Source: Magnetospirillum gryphiswaldense MSR-1 v2 (GTDB lineage: Bacteria; Pseudomonadota; Alphaproteobacteria; Rhodospirillales; Magnetospirillaceae). Taken from it: 64,000 nucleotides of DNA. The stretch is taken from assembly GCF_000513295.1 (NCBI RefSeq), contig NC_023065.1, forward strand, positions 2,278,501-2,342,500, read 5' to 3'. Under the pieces are notes generated by a model. That model worked only from the letters and a program-made list of their open reading frames with translations, ran no database searches and was not told the origin of the DNA. Positions within the stretch are counted from its first letter, which is position 1, and each line of letters starts with the position of its first letter. A program made the translations under genes and the position numbers. This document shows, one piece after another, positions 1 through 7,812 of the stretch.

Positions 1-761
1 AGCGGAATGCACAGACCAACCACAACCCCGGCAATGGTGGCATGGATTCCCGATTTCAGCAGGCAGACCCACAGCACGGCACCGACCAGCAGATAGGGCG
101 TCAGCCTGACCACGCGATAGCGGTTGAACAAGATCAGTACCGCCACCGCCGCGCCCCCCCCACCCAGGGCAGCCACCGACAGATCGTGGGAATAGAAGAA
201 AGCGATGATCAGAATGGCGCCCAGATCGTCGATGATGGCCAAGGCGGTGAGAAAGATGCGCAAGGACAGCGGTACCCGGCGCCCCAGCAACGACAATACG
301 CCCAGGGAAAAGGCGATGTCGGTGGCCGAGGGAATGGCCCAGCCGCGCAAGGCCAGCGGATCATGCCAGGTGAAGCCAGCATAGAGGAGCGCCGGCACCG
401 CCATGCCGCCAACGGCGGCGAAGGCCGGCAGGGCGATCTGCTGCGGTGTCGACAATTCGCCTTCCAACACCTCGCGCTTGATTTCCAGCGCCACCAGCAG
501 GAAGAACACGGCCATCAAACCATCGTTGATCCAAAGCAGAAACGCCTTGTCGATGACCAAGGGGCCAAAGCCGATGATGACCCGCGCGTCAAGGAGACCT
601 TGATACAGCATGGCCAGCGGCGAGTTGACCGCCACCAGGGCCAACAGCATGGTTGCCACCAAAATGATGCCACCGGCGGATTCCAGCCGCAGGAACGCGT
701 GCAGCGCCGCCAACATGCCGCCCCCGGCAGCGTGATCGTGACTATGTTTTTCCTGGCTCAT
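1..761 (-). CDS. nhaA: Na+/H+ antiporter NhaA, C-terminus cut by window edge
   Basis: Inner-membrane antiporter that exports Na+ in exchange for protons and helps pH and salt homeostasis. The visible 253 residues start at the ATG at 759-761 with a GAGGA ribosome site just upstream. They show the NhaA hallmarks: the SATDIAFSLGVLSLLG stretch, matching the region around Asp133 of E. coli NhaA, and LAIIDDLGAILII, which carries the paired aspartates that bind Na+/H+. A His-rich N-terminal tail (QEKHSHDHA) precedes the first helix. Several hydrophobic segments follow, and the gene is open at base 1, so roughly a third of the protein is outside the window. No operon partner is visible; the next gene (dctR) lies about 100 bp away on the same strand. 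Confidence 0.93.
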   Translation of the reverse strand, partial: MSQEKHSHDHAAGGGMLAALHAFLRLESAGGIILVATMLLALVAVNSPLAMLYQGLLDARVIIGFGPLVIDKAFLLWINDGLMAVFFLLVALEIKREVLEGELSTPQQIALPAFAAVGGMAVPALLYAGFTWHDPLALRGWAIPSATDIAFSLGVLSLLGRRVPLSLRIFLTALAIIDDLGAILIIAFFYSHDLSVAALGGGGAAVAVLILFNRYRVVRLTPYLLVGAVLWVCLLKSGIHATIAGVVVGLCIP

Positions 762-859
762 TCGTCCTCGCCTGTCTGGTGCTTGGGCCAAAGGCCGCCC
801 CACAGATAAGTGCGTATCGCCCGACTGGAAATGTCGGATATCCGAAGCTGGCGCCTTTT

Positions 860-1471
860 TTAGCGTTCCGCCCGGAACGACGACAGCAATTGCGCCAGTT
901 CCACCGCCGTCTTCACCCCCATTTTCTCGAACACATGGGCGCGATGAACCTCGACCGTGCGCATGGTGATGCCCAGATCGTCGGCGATCACCTTGTTGAG
1001 TTTGCCGGCCAAAACCAGATCCATCACCTGACGCTCACGCGCGGTCAGGGCAGCCAGACGGCTGGCGATACCGGCGCTGTCCGCCTCGCGCTCGCGCCGC
1101 TGTGCCGCCACCGCCAGCGCCTCGATCACCCGGTCGACCAGTTCATTGTCGTTGAACGGCTTCTCGACGAAATCCAGCGCCCCCTTCTTCAACGCCGACA
1201 CCGCCATGGGCACGTCGCCATGACCGGTCAGAAAGATCACCTGCAACGATGATTGTGCGTCGCGCAGGCGGTCGAACAGGTCCAGCCCGCTCATGCCGCT
1301 CATGCGGATGTCCAACAGCAGACAGCCCGACATGCCGGTGCGCCAATGGGTCAGGAAGGCCTCGGCCGAGTCGAAGGCCCGCACCGGCACCCCGCGCGAC
1401 TGGAACAGCCACGACAGGGCGTCGCGGATGGCCTCGTCATCATCGACGATAAAGACGCTGTCGATACTCAT
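860..1471 (-). CDS. dctR: DctR-type response regulator (FixJ/NarL family)
   Basis: Two-component response regulator, 203 aa, probably activating the C4-dicarboxylate TRAP genes. The receiver domain (about residues 4-120) has the acidic pocket VDDDEA and the phosphoacceptor Asp54 in LLLDIRMSG. A LuxR/FixJ helix-turn-helix follows (about 140-195: TARERQVMDLVLAGKLNKVIADDLGI and TVEVHRAHVFEKM). The start at 1469-1471 overlaps the stop of the kinase gene by four bases (ATGA), so the two are translationally coupled. A longer frame continues upstream to 1537 but only inside the kinase gene. The arrangement of kinase plus FixJ-type regulator divergent from dctPQM matches dctSR of Rhodobacter capsulatus; the assignment to dicarboxylates rests on that context. 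Confidence 0.9.
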   Translation of the reverse strand: MSIDSVFIVDDDEAIRDALSWLFQSRGVPVRAFDSAEAFLTHWRTGMSGCLLLDIRMSGMSGLDLFDRLRDAQSSLQVIFLTGHGDVPMAVSALKKGALDFVEKPFNDNELVDRVIEALAVAAQRREREADSAGIASRLAALTARERQVMDLVLAGKLNKVIADDLGITMRTVEVHRAHVFEKMGVKTAVELAQLLSSFRAER

Positions 1472-3489
1472 GCCGGACTCCTGAGTGGCAACGAGAAGAC
1501 GAAGACGCTGCCGCCTTGCGGATGTGGTTCGAACCACAGGCGACCGCGATGGAATTCGATGATGGAGCGGCAGATGTTGAGCCCCATGCCCATGCCCTCT
1601 TCCTTGGTGGTGAAGAAGGGTTGGAACAGACTGGCCTCGACCTCGGCGGCGATGCCGCTGCCGAAATCGCGGATGCGCACCAGGGCCTGGCCATCCTGCT
1701 CCTGCAAGGTCACGTCCAGCCGGCGCTTGCCGCCCTTCATCTGGTTCATGGCCTCGATGCCGTTCCGGGCCAAATTCATCACCACCTGCTCCAGCAACAC
1801 CTTGTCGCCGTCCACCTCAAGCGCCCCCACCGGCAGATCAAGGGCGATGCCGACGCCGTTTTTCTTGGCGTCCAGTTCGATGAAGGCCACCGAATCGGTC
1901 AATAATTCTTGCAAAGAGCAGCGGCGCAATTGCGGTTCCGACTTGCGGACGAAATCGTGGACACGGCGGATGATCTGGCCGGCGCGCTGGGCCTGGGCCA
2001 CCAGCTTGGATAAGGGGGCCCGCAATTCCTCGGGGCTGAACCCCGCCGCCCCCAGCCGATTGAGGCAGCCGGTGGCGTAAGAGGCGATGGCCGACAGCGG
2101 CTGGTTCAATTCATGCGCCAGGGTCGAGGCCATCTCGCCCATGGTGATCAGGCGCGAGGTGCGTTGCAGCTTTTCCTGTTGCTGATGGGCCAGTTCCTCC
2201 GCCGCCTTACGTTCGGTGATATCCACCACCGAGGCCATCCAGCCGGTGTGCTGGCCGCCCGCATCGATCAGCGGCGCCTCGTAAATAAGGGCCCAGAACA
2301 CCTCGCCCGAACGGCGGCGGAACTGGATTTCGAAACCGTCCCGGGGGGCGTTGCCGGCCAGCACCTTATGGTGCATGCGCATGGTTTCATCCAGCAGTTC
2401 CGGCACCCAATAGGGCATGGGCGGGACGATGCCGACCAATTCCTCGGGCTGCCAGCCGACCATGCGGCAAAAGGCCGGATTGACATAGGTGACGCGGCCA
2501 TCCAGATCGCGGGCCCGCATGCCCACGGTCAGCGAATCCTCCATCGCCTTCCGGAAGGCGTGTTCCTCACCCAACGCCTTTTCCGCCGCCAGCCGCCGGC
2601 GCACGTGGCGGCGCGCCAGGGCCAAGCTGGACAGGGCCAGCAGCGCCAGGATGAAGATGGCGGCGGCCAGGACGTTGCGGACCAGCTTGCCCTCGGCGGT
2701 ATAGACGGTGGCCACCACCGCCAGTCCCTGACCCGGCGGCTCCAGCCGCACCTGATGGCTGGTGCCGGGCTGGGCCAGTTCCACCCCGGTTTTGGCCCCC
2801 AGCACGACACCGCCGGAATCGACGATCTCGATCTTGTACTTTTCCGCCACCCACCATGGCACGTGATGGGTCAACACCGCATCCACCGACACCACCGCCA
2901 CCAGCATGCCGACGAAGGCATGGTCCTGATAGACCGGTACATGCGCCTCGAAGGCGGCGCCGCGCCCAGGCACGATGTAAGGCGGACTCCACGCCACCCG
3001 ACCGGTGGAGCGCGCCAGCAGGAAGGCTGGCCACCACGGCGCCGCCTCGCCCGCCGCCACCCCCGACGGCTCGCCCAGGCTGGGCGGCACCGCCACCGCC
3101 AATTGACCATCGATGTCCCGCAGCAGCAGGCGCTCGAATTCCGGGTTGTTGGCGATCAGGGCGCGGGCGGAATTTTCCAAGATCTCCAGCGACAACGAAC
3201 GGCGGCCCAGATCACCGGCCAGTTGGGCCAGTTTTTCCTCGTCCGAGGTCAAGTGGAAATGGATGTTCTGCTCGACCCACAAGATGTCCTTGATCAGGGT
3301 CAGCCGCTCTTCCTCCTGATCGCTGCGGTGCAGCAACCAAAGCAGAACGCCCAGCAGCATGACCACCAGCACCATGGCGATGGACGGCATGGCCTGAAAA
3401 GCGGGGCGGGAAGGCAGTCCGTTGGGCACGCGGGCTCCGGTTTCAGCAAGGAAATTCAAGGGAAAGTTGGCGGATCGCCGCCGTTTCAT
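1468..3489 (-). CDS. dctS: DctS-type membrane sensor histidine kinase with PAS domain
   Basis: Sensor kinase of about 673 aa, predicted to detect C4-dicarboxylates and phosphorylate the regulator encoded next to it. The order is: short cytoplasmic N-terminus, membrane helix (about 36-54), a periplasmic sensing domain of roughly 220 residues, second helix (FILALLALSSLALA), PAS domain (GRVTYVNPAFCRMVGWQ), HisKA with the phospho-histidine in TLAHELNQPLSAIASYA, and a HATPase domain with N box (NLARNGIEAM), DFGSGIA and GMGMGLNICRSI. The HELNQPLS H-box places it in the DctB/FixL group. The start is uncertain: ATG at 3487-3489 has a CAGGG ribosome site, while the frame stays open up to 3573. The gene is divergent from dctP. 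Confidence 0.88.
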   Translation of the reverse strand: MKRRRSANFPLNFLAETGARVPNGLPSRPAFQAMPSIAMVLVVMLLGVLLWLLHRSDQEEERLTLIKDILWVEQNIHFHLTSDEEKLAQLAGDLGRRSLSLEILENSARALIANNPEFERLLLRDIDGQLAVAVPPSLGEPSGVAAGEAAPWWPAFLLARSTGRVAWSPPYIVPGRGAAFEAHVPVYQDHAFVGMLVAVVSVDAVLTHHVPWWVAEKYKIEIVDSGGVVLGAKTGVELAQPGTSHQVRLEPPGQGLAVVATVYTAEGKLVRNVLAAAIFILALLALSSLALARRHVRRRLAAEKALGEEHAFRKAMEDSLTVGMRARDLDGRVTYVNPAFCRMVGWQPEELVGIVPPMPYWVPELLDETMRMHHKVLAGNAPRDGFEIQFRRRSGEVFWALIYEAPLIDAGGQHTGWMASVVDITERKAAEELAHQQQEKLQRTSRLITMGEMASTLAHELNQPLSAIASYATGCLNRLGAAGFSPEELRAPLSKLVAQAQRAGQIIRRVHDFVRKSEPQLRRCSLQELLTDSVAFIELDAKKNGVGIALDLPVGALEVDGDKVLLEQVVMNLARNGIEAMNQMKGGKRRLDVTLQEQDGQALVRIRDFGSGIAAEVEASLFQPFFTTKEEGMGMGLNICRSIIEFHRGRLWFEPHPQGGSVFVFSLPLRSPA

Positions 3490-3596
3490 CCCTGCATGAT
3501 GCTCATTTGACGGATATCCACAATAGCTCAGTGAACGAAAGTTTCTGACAATCCGCCGGATAAAGCTTACCAAAACTTCTCGGGAGGAGAATCCCC
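3490..3596. promoter_or_regulatory. Divergent control region between dctS and dctP
   Basis: About 107 bp that must hold the start signals for dctSR (leftward) and dctPQM (rightward). It is markedly more A+T-rich than the flanks. A GGGAGGAG ribosome site stands directly before the dctP ATG. A TTGACG hexamer lies near 3509-3514, but I see no convincingly spaced -10 partner and no GG-N10-GC sigma-54 element, so I do not assign a promoter. Confidence 0.4.
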
Positions 3597-4604
3597 ATGA
3601 AATTCCGTACCCTGCTTGGCTGTCTGGTCGCCGGTGTCGTCGCCTCGGGCAGCGCCCTGGCCGCCGATCCCATCGTCATCAAGTTCAGCCACGTGGTGGC
3701 GCCGGACACGCCCAAGGGCAAGGCCGCCGAGATGTTCAAGAAGCTGGCCGAAGAGCGCACCAAGGGTGCGGTCAAGGTCGAGGTTTATCCCAACAGCCAG
3801 CTTTACAAGGACAAGGAAGAGATGGAAGCCCTGCAACTGGGCGCCGTCCAGATGCTGGCCCCCTCGCTCGCCAAGTTCGGCCCGCTGGGCGTCAAGGAAT
3901 TCGAGGTTTTCGACCTGCCCTATATCTTCCCGTCGAAGGAAGTGCTGCGCGCCGTCACCGATGGTCCCGTCGGCCAGGGCCTGTTGAAGAAGCTGGAAAC
4001 CAAGGGCATCCGCGGTCTGGCTTATTGGGATAACGGCTTCAAGGTTTTGTCCGCCAACAAGCCGATCAAGACCCCTGCCGACCTGAAGGGCGTCAAGCTG
4101 CGCATTCAGTCGTCCAAGGTTCTCGACGCGCAGATGCGCGCCCTGGCCGCCCTGCCGCAATCCATGGCCTTCTCGGAAGTCTATCAGGCTCTGCAGACCG
4201 GCGTCGTCGACGGCACCGAAAATCCGCCCAGCAACATGTACACCCAGAAGATGCACGAAGTGCAGAAGCACGCCACCGTCACCAATCATGGCTATCTGGG
4301 CTATGCGGTGATCGTGAACAAGAAGTTCTGGGACGGCCTGCCGACCGACACTCGCGCCGTGCTTGAAGGCGCCATGAACGAAGCCTCGCGTTTCGCCAAT
4401 GCCATCGCCCAGCAGGAAAACGACGACGCCCTGGCCGCCATGAAGGCCTCGGGCAAGACCGAGTTCTATCAGCCGACCAAGGAAGAACTGGAAGCCTGGC
4501 GCAAGGCCCTGCTGCCGGTTCATGCCGAGATGGAAGGCCGCGTCGGCAAGGACATCATCCAGGCCGTCTATGCCGAAGCCGCCAAGCTGGGCTTCAAGAA
4601 CTGA
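3597..4604 (+). CDS. dctP: TRAP transporter substrate-binding protein DctP
   Basis: Periplasmic receptor of a tripartite (TRAP) transporter that delivers C4-dicarboxylates (succinate, fumarate, malate) to the DctQM membrane unit. The protein has 335 aa with a Sec signal peptide ending ...SGSALA/ADP. Typical DctP features are IKFSHVVAPDTPKGKAAEMF at the mature start, LRIQSSKVLDAQMRALAALP, in which an arginine of this type binds the substrate carboxylate, and the QTGVVDGTENPPSN segment. The ATG at 3597 has a strong GGAGGA site. It is first in dctPQM and is followed by an intercistronic hairpin, consistent with receptors being needed in excess over the permease. Substrate is inferred from family and from the dctSR neighbours. 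Confidence 0.93.
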   Translation: MKFRTLLGCLVAGVVASGSALAADPIVIKFSHVVAPDTPKGKAAEMFKKLAEERTKGAVKVEVYPNSQLYKDKEEMEALQLGAVQMLAPSLAKFGPLGVKEFEVFDLPYIFPSKEVLRAVTDGPVGQGLLKKLETKGIRGLAYWDNGFKVLSANKPIKTPADLKGVKLRIQSSKVLDAQMRALAALPQSMAFSEVYQALQTGVVDGTENPPSNMYTQKMHEVQKHATVTNHGYLGYAVIVNKKFWDGLPTDTRAVLEGAMNEASRFANAIAQQENDDALAAMKASGKTEFYQPTKEELEAWRKALLPVHAEMEGRVGKDIIQAVYAEAAKLGFKN

Positions 4605-4618
4605 TCATCTAAGTAACA

Positions 4619-4654
4619 GGGGGGAGCCTTGGGGAAGGCGCCCCCCTTCTTTTG
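4619..4654 (+). terminator. Hairpin between dctP and dctQ (partial terminator)
   Basis: GGGGGG-A-GCC (4619-4628) pairs with GGC-G-CCCCCC (4637-4646) with one mismatch around an 8-nt loop, followed by TTCTTTT. This looks like an attenuating terminator or 3' stabilising stem that lets dctP mRNA exceed dctQM mRNA. Confidence 0.7.
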
Positions 4655-4666
4655 TGCGGAGCAAGC

Positions 4667-5368
4667 ATGTTCAACAAAGCCCTAGATCACCTTGAGGAGG
4701 TCTTGATCGCCTTCCTCATGGCCGCGGCGACCACCATCATCTTCGCCGCGGTGATGCACCGATACGCCTCGGGCGTGTCCTTCCTGTACGATTTCGTCGG
4801 TCGCTGGAACTTCGCCTGGGCGCAGGAATTGTGCATCATCATGTTCGTGTGGATGGCCAAGTTCGGCGCCGCCTATGGCGTGCGCACCGGCATTCACGTG
4901 GGCGTGGACGTGGTGATCAACCGGCTCGACGCCCGCATGCGCGGCAAGTTCATCGTTTTCGGCCTGCTCGCCGGGGCCTTGTTCACCGGCACCGTCGCCA
5001 CCTTGGGCGGTACCTTCGTCTGGGAAAACGGCGCCCATTACAGCATCTTCAATTTCTTCGGCATCGCCCCCGAGGACATGTATGAAGGCCCGACCACCCC
5101 CGATCTGGAATGGCCGACCTGGATCGTCTATTCCGCCATTCCGCTGGGCTCGGCCCTGATGTGCTTCCGCTTCGTCCAGGTCTGCGTTTCCTTCCTGAAG
5201 ACCGGCGAATTGCCGCACCACGACCACGGTCACGTGGAAGGGCTGGAAGAGGACACCACCGACGAACAGCGCGCGGCGCAGGATATCAACTGGTTCGAGA
5301 TGGACGACGGCCTGCATCCCAAGGACATCGCCCACCATGAAGGCGAGAAGAAGGAGAAGGGCGAATGA
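4667..5368 (+). CDS. dctQ: TRAP transporter small permease DctQ
   Basis: Small four-helix membrane subunit of the C4-dicarboxylate TRAP transporter; it pairs with DctM and docks the loaded DctP. The 233-aa protein starts at ATG 4667, chosen over an upstream in-frame TTG at 4652 because a GCGGAG site stands seven bases before it. Residues about 10-175 hold the hydrophobic helices with the family features RWNFAWAQELCIIMFVWMAKFG and GIHVGVDVV. The C-terminal 50 residues are charged and His/Glu-rich (HHDHGHVEGLEEDTTDEQ), a cytoplasmic tail longer than in many DctQ proteins. The stop overlaps the dctM start (ATGA at 5365-5368). Confidence 0.9.
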   Translation: MFNKALDHLEEVLIAFLMAAATTIIFAAVMHRYASGVSFLYDFVGRWNFAWAQELCIIMFVWMAKFGAAYGVRTGIHVGVDVVINRLDARMRGKFIVFGLLAGALFTGTVATLGGTFVWENGAHYSIFNFFGIAPEDMYEGPTTPDLEWPTWIVYSAIPLGSALMCFRFVQVCVSFLKTGELPHHDHGHVEGLEEDTTDEQRAAQDINWFEMDDGLHPKDIAHHEGEKKEKGE

Positions 5369-6648
5369 GCGCCTTGGTAATTTTCGGGCTGTTGCTGGTC
5401 CTGATGCTGACCGGCATGCCCATCTCCATCTCGCTGGGTCTGACCGTTCTGACCTTCCTGTTCACCATGACCAACGTGCCGATCGAATCGGTGGCGCTGA
5501 AGCTGTTCACCGGTATCGAAAAGTTCGAGATCATGGCGATCCCGTTCTTCATCCTGGCCGGTAACTTCCTGACCCACGGGGGCGTGGCGCGACGAATGAT
5601 CGCCTTCGCCACCTCCATGGTCGGCCACTGGCATGGTGGTCTGGGTCTGGCCGGCGTCATCGCCTGCGCCTTGTTCGCCGCCGTCTCCGGCTCGTCGCCG
5701 GCCACCGTCGTCGCCATCGGCTCGGTCATTCTGCCGGCCATGATCAAGCAGGGCTTCCCCCGTTCGTTCGGCGCCGGCGTCATCACCACCTCGGGCGCGC
5801 TGGGCATCCTGATCCCGCCGTCCATCGTCATGGTCATGTACGCGGTCGCCACCAATTCGTCGGTGGGCGCCCTGTTCATGGCCGGCGTCGTTCCCGGCCT
5901 GATGCTGGCCACCCTTTTGGGCGTGGTCACTTGGTACCGCGCCTGGAAGAACGGCTATCCCCGTCTGCCCAAGGCCGGCTGGGGCGAGCGTCTGCGTACC
6001 TTCAAGGACGCCTCGTGGGGGCTGATGCTGATCGTCGTCGTCATCGGCGGCATCTATTCCGGCATCTTCACCCCGACCGAAGCGGCGGCCATGAGCGCGG
6101 TCTACGCCTTCTTCGTCGCCGTGTTCGTCTATAAGGACATGCCGCTTCGCGGCGTGCCCAAGATCCTGCTGTCGTCGGCGTCCATGTCGGCCATGCTGCT
6201 GTACATCATCACCAACGCCGTGCTGTTTTCCTTCGTCCTCGCCAACGAGAACATCCCCCAAGCCATCGCCGATTGGATCGTCGGCAAGGAATTGGGCATC
6301 ATCGCCTTCCTGCTGGTCACCAACGTGCTGTTGCTGGCCGCCGGCAATTTCATGGAACCGTCGTCCATCGTCCTGATCATGGCCCCCATCCTGTTCCCGG
6401 TGGCCATGAAGCTGGGCATCGACCCCATCCATTTCGGCATCCTGATCGTCGTCAACATGGAGGTCGGCATGTGCCACCCGCCGGTGGGCCTCAACCTCTA
6501 CGTCGCCTCGGGCATCACCAAGATGGGTATCTCCGAGTTGACCGTGGCGGTCATGCCATGGCTGCTGGCCATGCTGGGCTTCCTGATGCTGGTCACCTAT
6601 GTGCCGGCGGTGTCCATCTGGCTGCCCAAGACCCTGGGCATGATGTAA
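5365..6648 (+). CDS. dctM: TRAP transporter large permease DctM
   Basis: Large membrane subunit (427 aa, about 12 helices) that carries out Na+-coupled dicarboxylate uptake with DctQ and DctP. Family signatures include MAIPFFILAGNFLTHGGVARRM near residue 50, the ALFAAVSGSSPATVVAIGSVI stretch, GALGILIPPSIVMVMYA, and the C-terminal GMCHPPVGLNLYVASGI. Length and hydropathy are normal for the family. It overlaps dctQ by four bases and ends the operon; a strong terminator follows at 6675-6704. Expression is expected to depend on DctSR. Confidence 0.93.
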   Translation: MSALVIFGLLLVLMLTGMPISISLGLTVLTFLFTMTNVPIESVALKLFTGIEKFEIMAIPFFILAGNFLTHGGVARRMIAFATSMVGHWHGGLGLAGVIACALFAAVSGSSPATVVAIGSVILPAMIKQGFPRSFGAGVITTSGALGILIPPSIVMVMYAVATNSSVGALFMAGVVPGLMLATLLGVVTWYRAWKNGYPRLPKAGWGERLRTFKDASWGLMLIVVVIGGIYSGIFTPTEAAAMSAVYAFFVAVFVYKDMPLRGVPKILLSSASMSAMLLYIITNAVLFSFVLANENIPQAIADWIVGKELGIIAFLLVTNVLLLAAGNFMEPSSIVLIMAPILFPVAMKLGIDPIHFGILIVVNMEVGMCHPPVGLNLYVASGITKMGISELTVAVMPWLLAMLGFLMLVTYVPAVSIWLPKTLGMM

Positions 6649-6674
6649 CCCAGTATTGCACTGCAATATTTACC

Positions 6675-6704
6675 GGGCCGGTTCTTGGAACCGGCCCTTT
6701 TTCT
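6675..6704 (+). terminator. Rho-independent terminator after dctM
   Basis: Perfect 10-bp stem GGGCCGGTTC / GAACCGGCCC (6675-6684 with 6688-6697), 3-nt loop, followed by TTTTTCTT. A smaller TATTGCA-C-TGCAATA palindrome lies just before it at 6654-6668. Confidence 0.92.
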
Positions 6705-6803
6705 TGCGCATTCAAACGTGGTCTTACCAGTGACTTGCCTGAGCCCCGTACTCGGGTTACCGTATTCGAAAATAATTCTGAAAAATCGAACACGGAGGAT
6801 TTC

Positions 6804-7748
6804 ATGCGCAGGATCATTCCCGCCGCCCTTGTCGCGGTGTCGCTGTCCATCTCCCTGCCCGCTCGGGCCGAACAATTCGTCAATGTCCTGACCGGCGGCA
6901 CCAGCGGCGTCTATTACCCGCTCGGCGTGGCGCTTTCCAACATCTACGGCAAAATCCCCGACGTGAAGGCGTCGGTGCAGGCGACCAAGGCGTCGGTGGA
7001 AAACCTGAACCTGCTCAGCCAGGGCCGGGGCGAGATCGGCTTCACCTTGGGCGATTCGCTGTCGCAGGCCTGGGACGGCAACGAGGAAGTGGGGTTCAAG
7101 GCCAAGCAGGACAAGTTGCGGTCCATCGCCGGCATCTATCCCAATTACATCCAGATCGTCGCCGCCGCCGATTCCGGCATCAAGACCTTGGCCGATCTCA
7201 AGGGCAAGAAGATCTCGGTAGGGGCACCGAAATCGGGGACCGAGCTGAACGCGAGGGCCATCTTCGCCGCCGCCGGCATGACCTATAAGGATTTCGCCCG
7301 GGTCGAATACCTGCCCTTCGGCGAATCGGTCGATCTGATGAAAAACCGCCAGATCGACGCCACCTTGCAATCCGCCGGCCTGGGCGTCGCCTCCATCCGC
7401 GACCTGTCCAATTCGGTGCCCATCGTCATCGTCCCCATCCCGATGGAAACCATCGCCAAGGTCGGCGACCCCGCCTACATCACCGCCACCATCCCCGCCG
7501 GCACCTATGGCGGCCAGACCGCCGATGTGCCCACCGCCGCCGTGCAGAACTTCCTGGTCACCCATGCCGGCGTGTCCGACCAACTGGCCTATGACATGAC
7601 CAAGGGCCTGTTCGAGAACCTGGATCAGCTTCAGGCCGCCCACGCCGCCGCCAAGGCCATTACCCTAAGCGAAGCGGCGGTGAAAAGCCCGGTGCCGCTG
7701 CATCCGGGCGCCGCCAAGTATTACCGCGAAAAAGGCTTGCTGAAGTAG
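6804..7748 (+). CDS. TAXI-family TRAP transporter solute receptor
   Basis: Periplasmic binding protein (314 aa) of a second TRAP system, TAXI type. The signal peptide is about residues 1-22 (ending PARAEQF). The mature start NVLTGGTSGVYYPLGVALSNIY is diagnostic of TAXI receptors, which share little sequence with DctP; DLKGKKISVGAPKSGTELNARAIFAAAG and the QSAGLGVASIRDL region also fit. ATG 6804 is preceded by CGGAGGA; the longer frame upstream lies inside dctM. It is followed by a hairpin and then the fused permease. The substrate cannot be read from sequence; characterised TAXI systems include some for glutamate or 2-oxoglutarate-like acids. Confidence 0.9.
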   Translation: MRRIIPAALVAVSLSISLPARAEQFVNVLTGGTSGVYYPLGVALSNIYGKIPDVKASVQATKASVENLNLLSQGRGEIGFTLGDSLSQAWDGNEEVGFKAKQDKLRSIAGIYPNYIQIVAAADSGIKTLADLKGKKISVGAPKSGTELNARAIFAAAGMTYKDFARVEYLPFGESVDLMKNRQIDATLQSAGLGVASIRDLSNSVPIVIVPIPMETIAKVGDPAYITATIPAGTYGGQTADVPTAAVQNFLVTHAGVSDQLAYDMTKGLFENLDQLQAAHAAAKAITLSEAAVKSPVPLHPGAAKYYREKGLLK

Positions 7749-7756
7749 GCCTGGAC

Positions 7757-7792
7757 GGCGTCGGACCGGTGGTCCGGCGCCGCTCTTTTCTT
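7757..7792 (+). terminator. Hairpin between TAXI receptor and permease genes
   Basis: Eleven paired bases, GGCGTCGGACC with GGTCCGGCGCC (7757-7767 and 7771-7781, one T-G pair), followed by GCTCTTTTCTT. It is placed like the dctP-dctQ hairpin and probably limits read-through into the permease gene. Confidence 0.75.
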
Positions 7793-7812
7793 GACTTTTC
7801 GCGGGGTTCTTC

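Noticed and set aside
3490-3596. Sigma-54 promoter before dctP, as in rhizobial dctA
   Set aside because: No GG-N10-GC element is present in the region, and the regulator is FixJ type rather than NtrC type.
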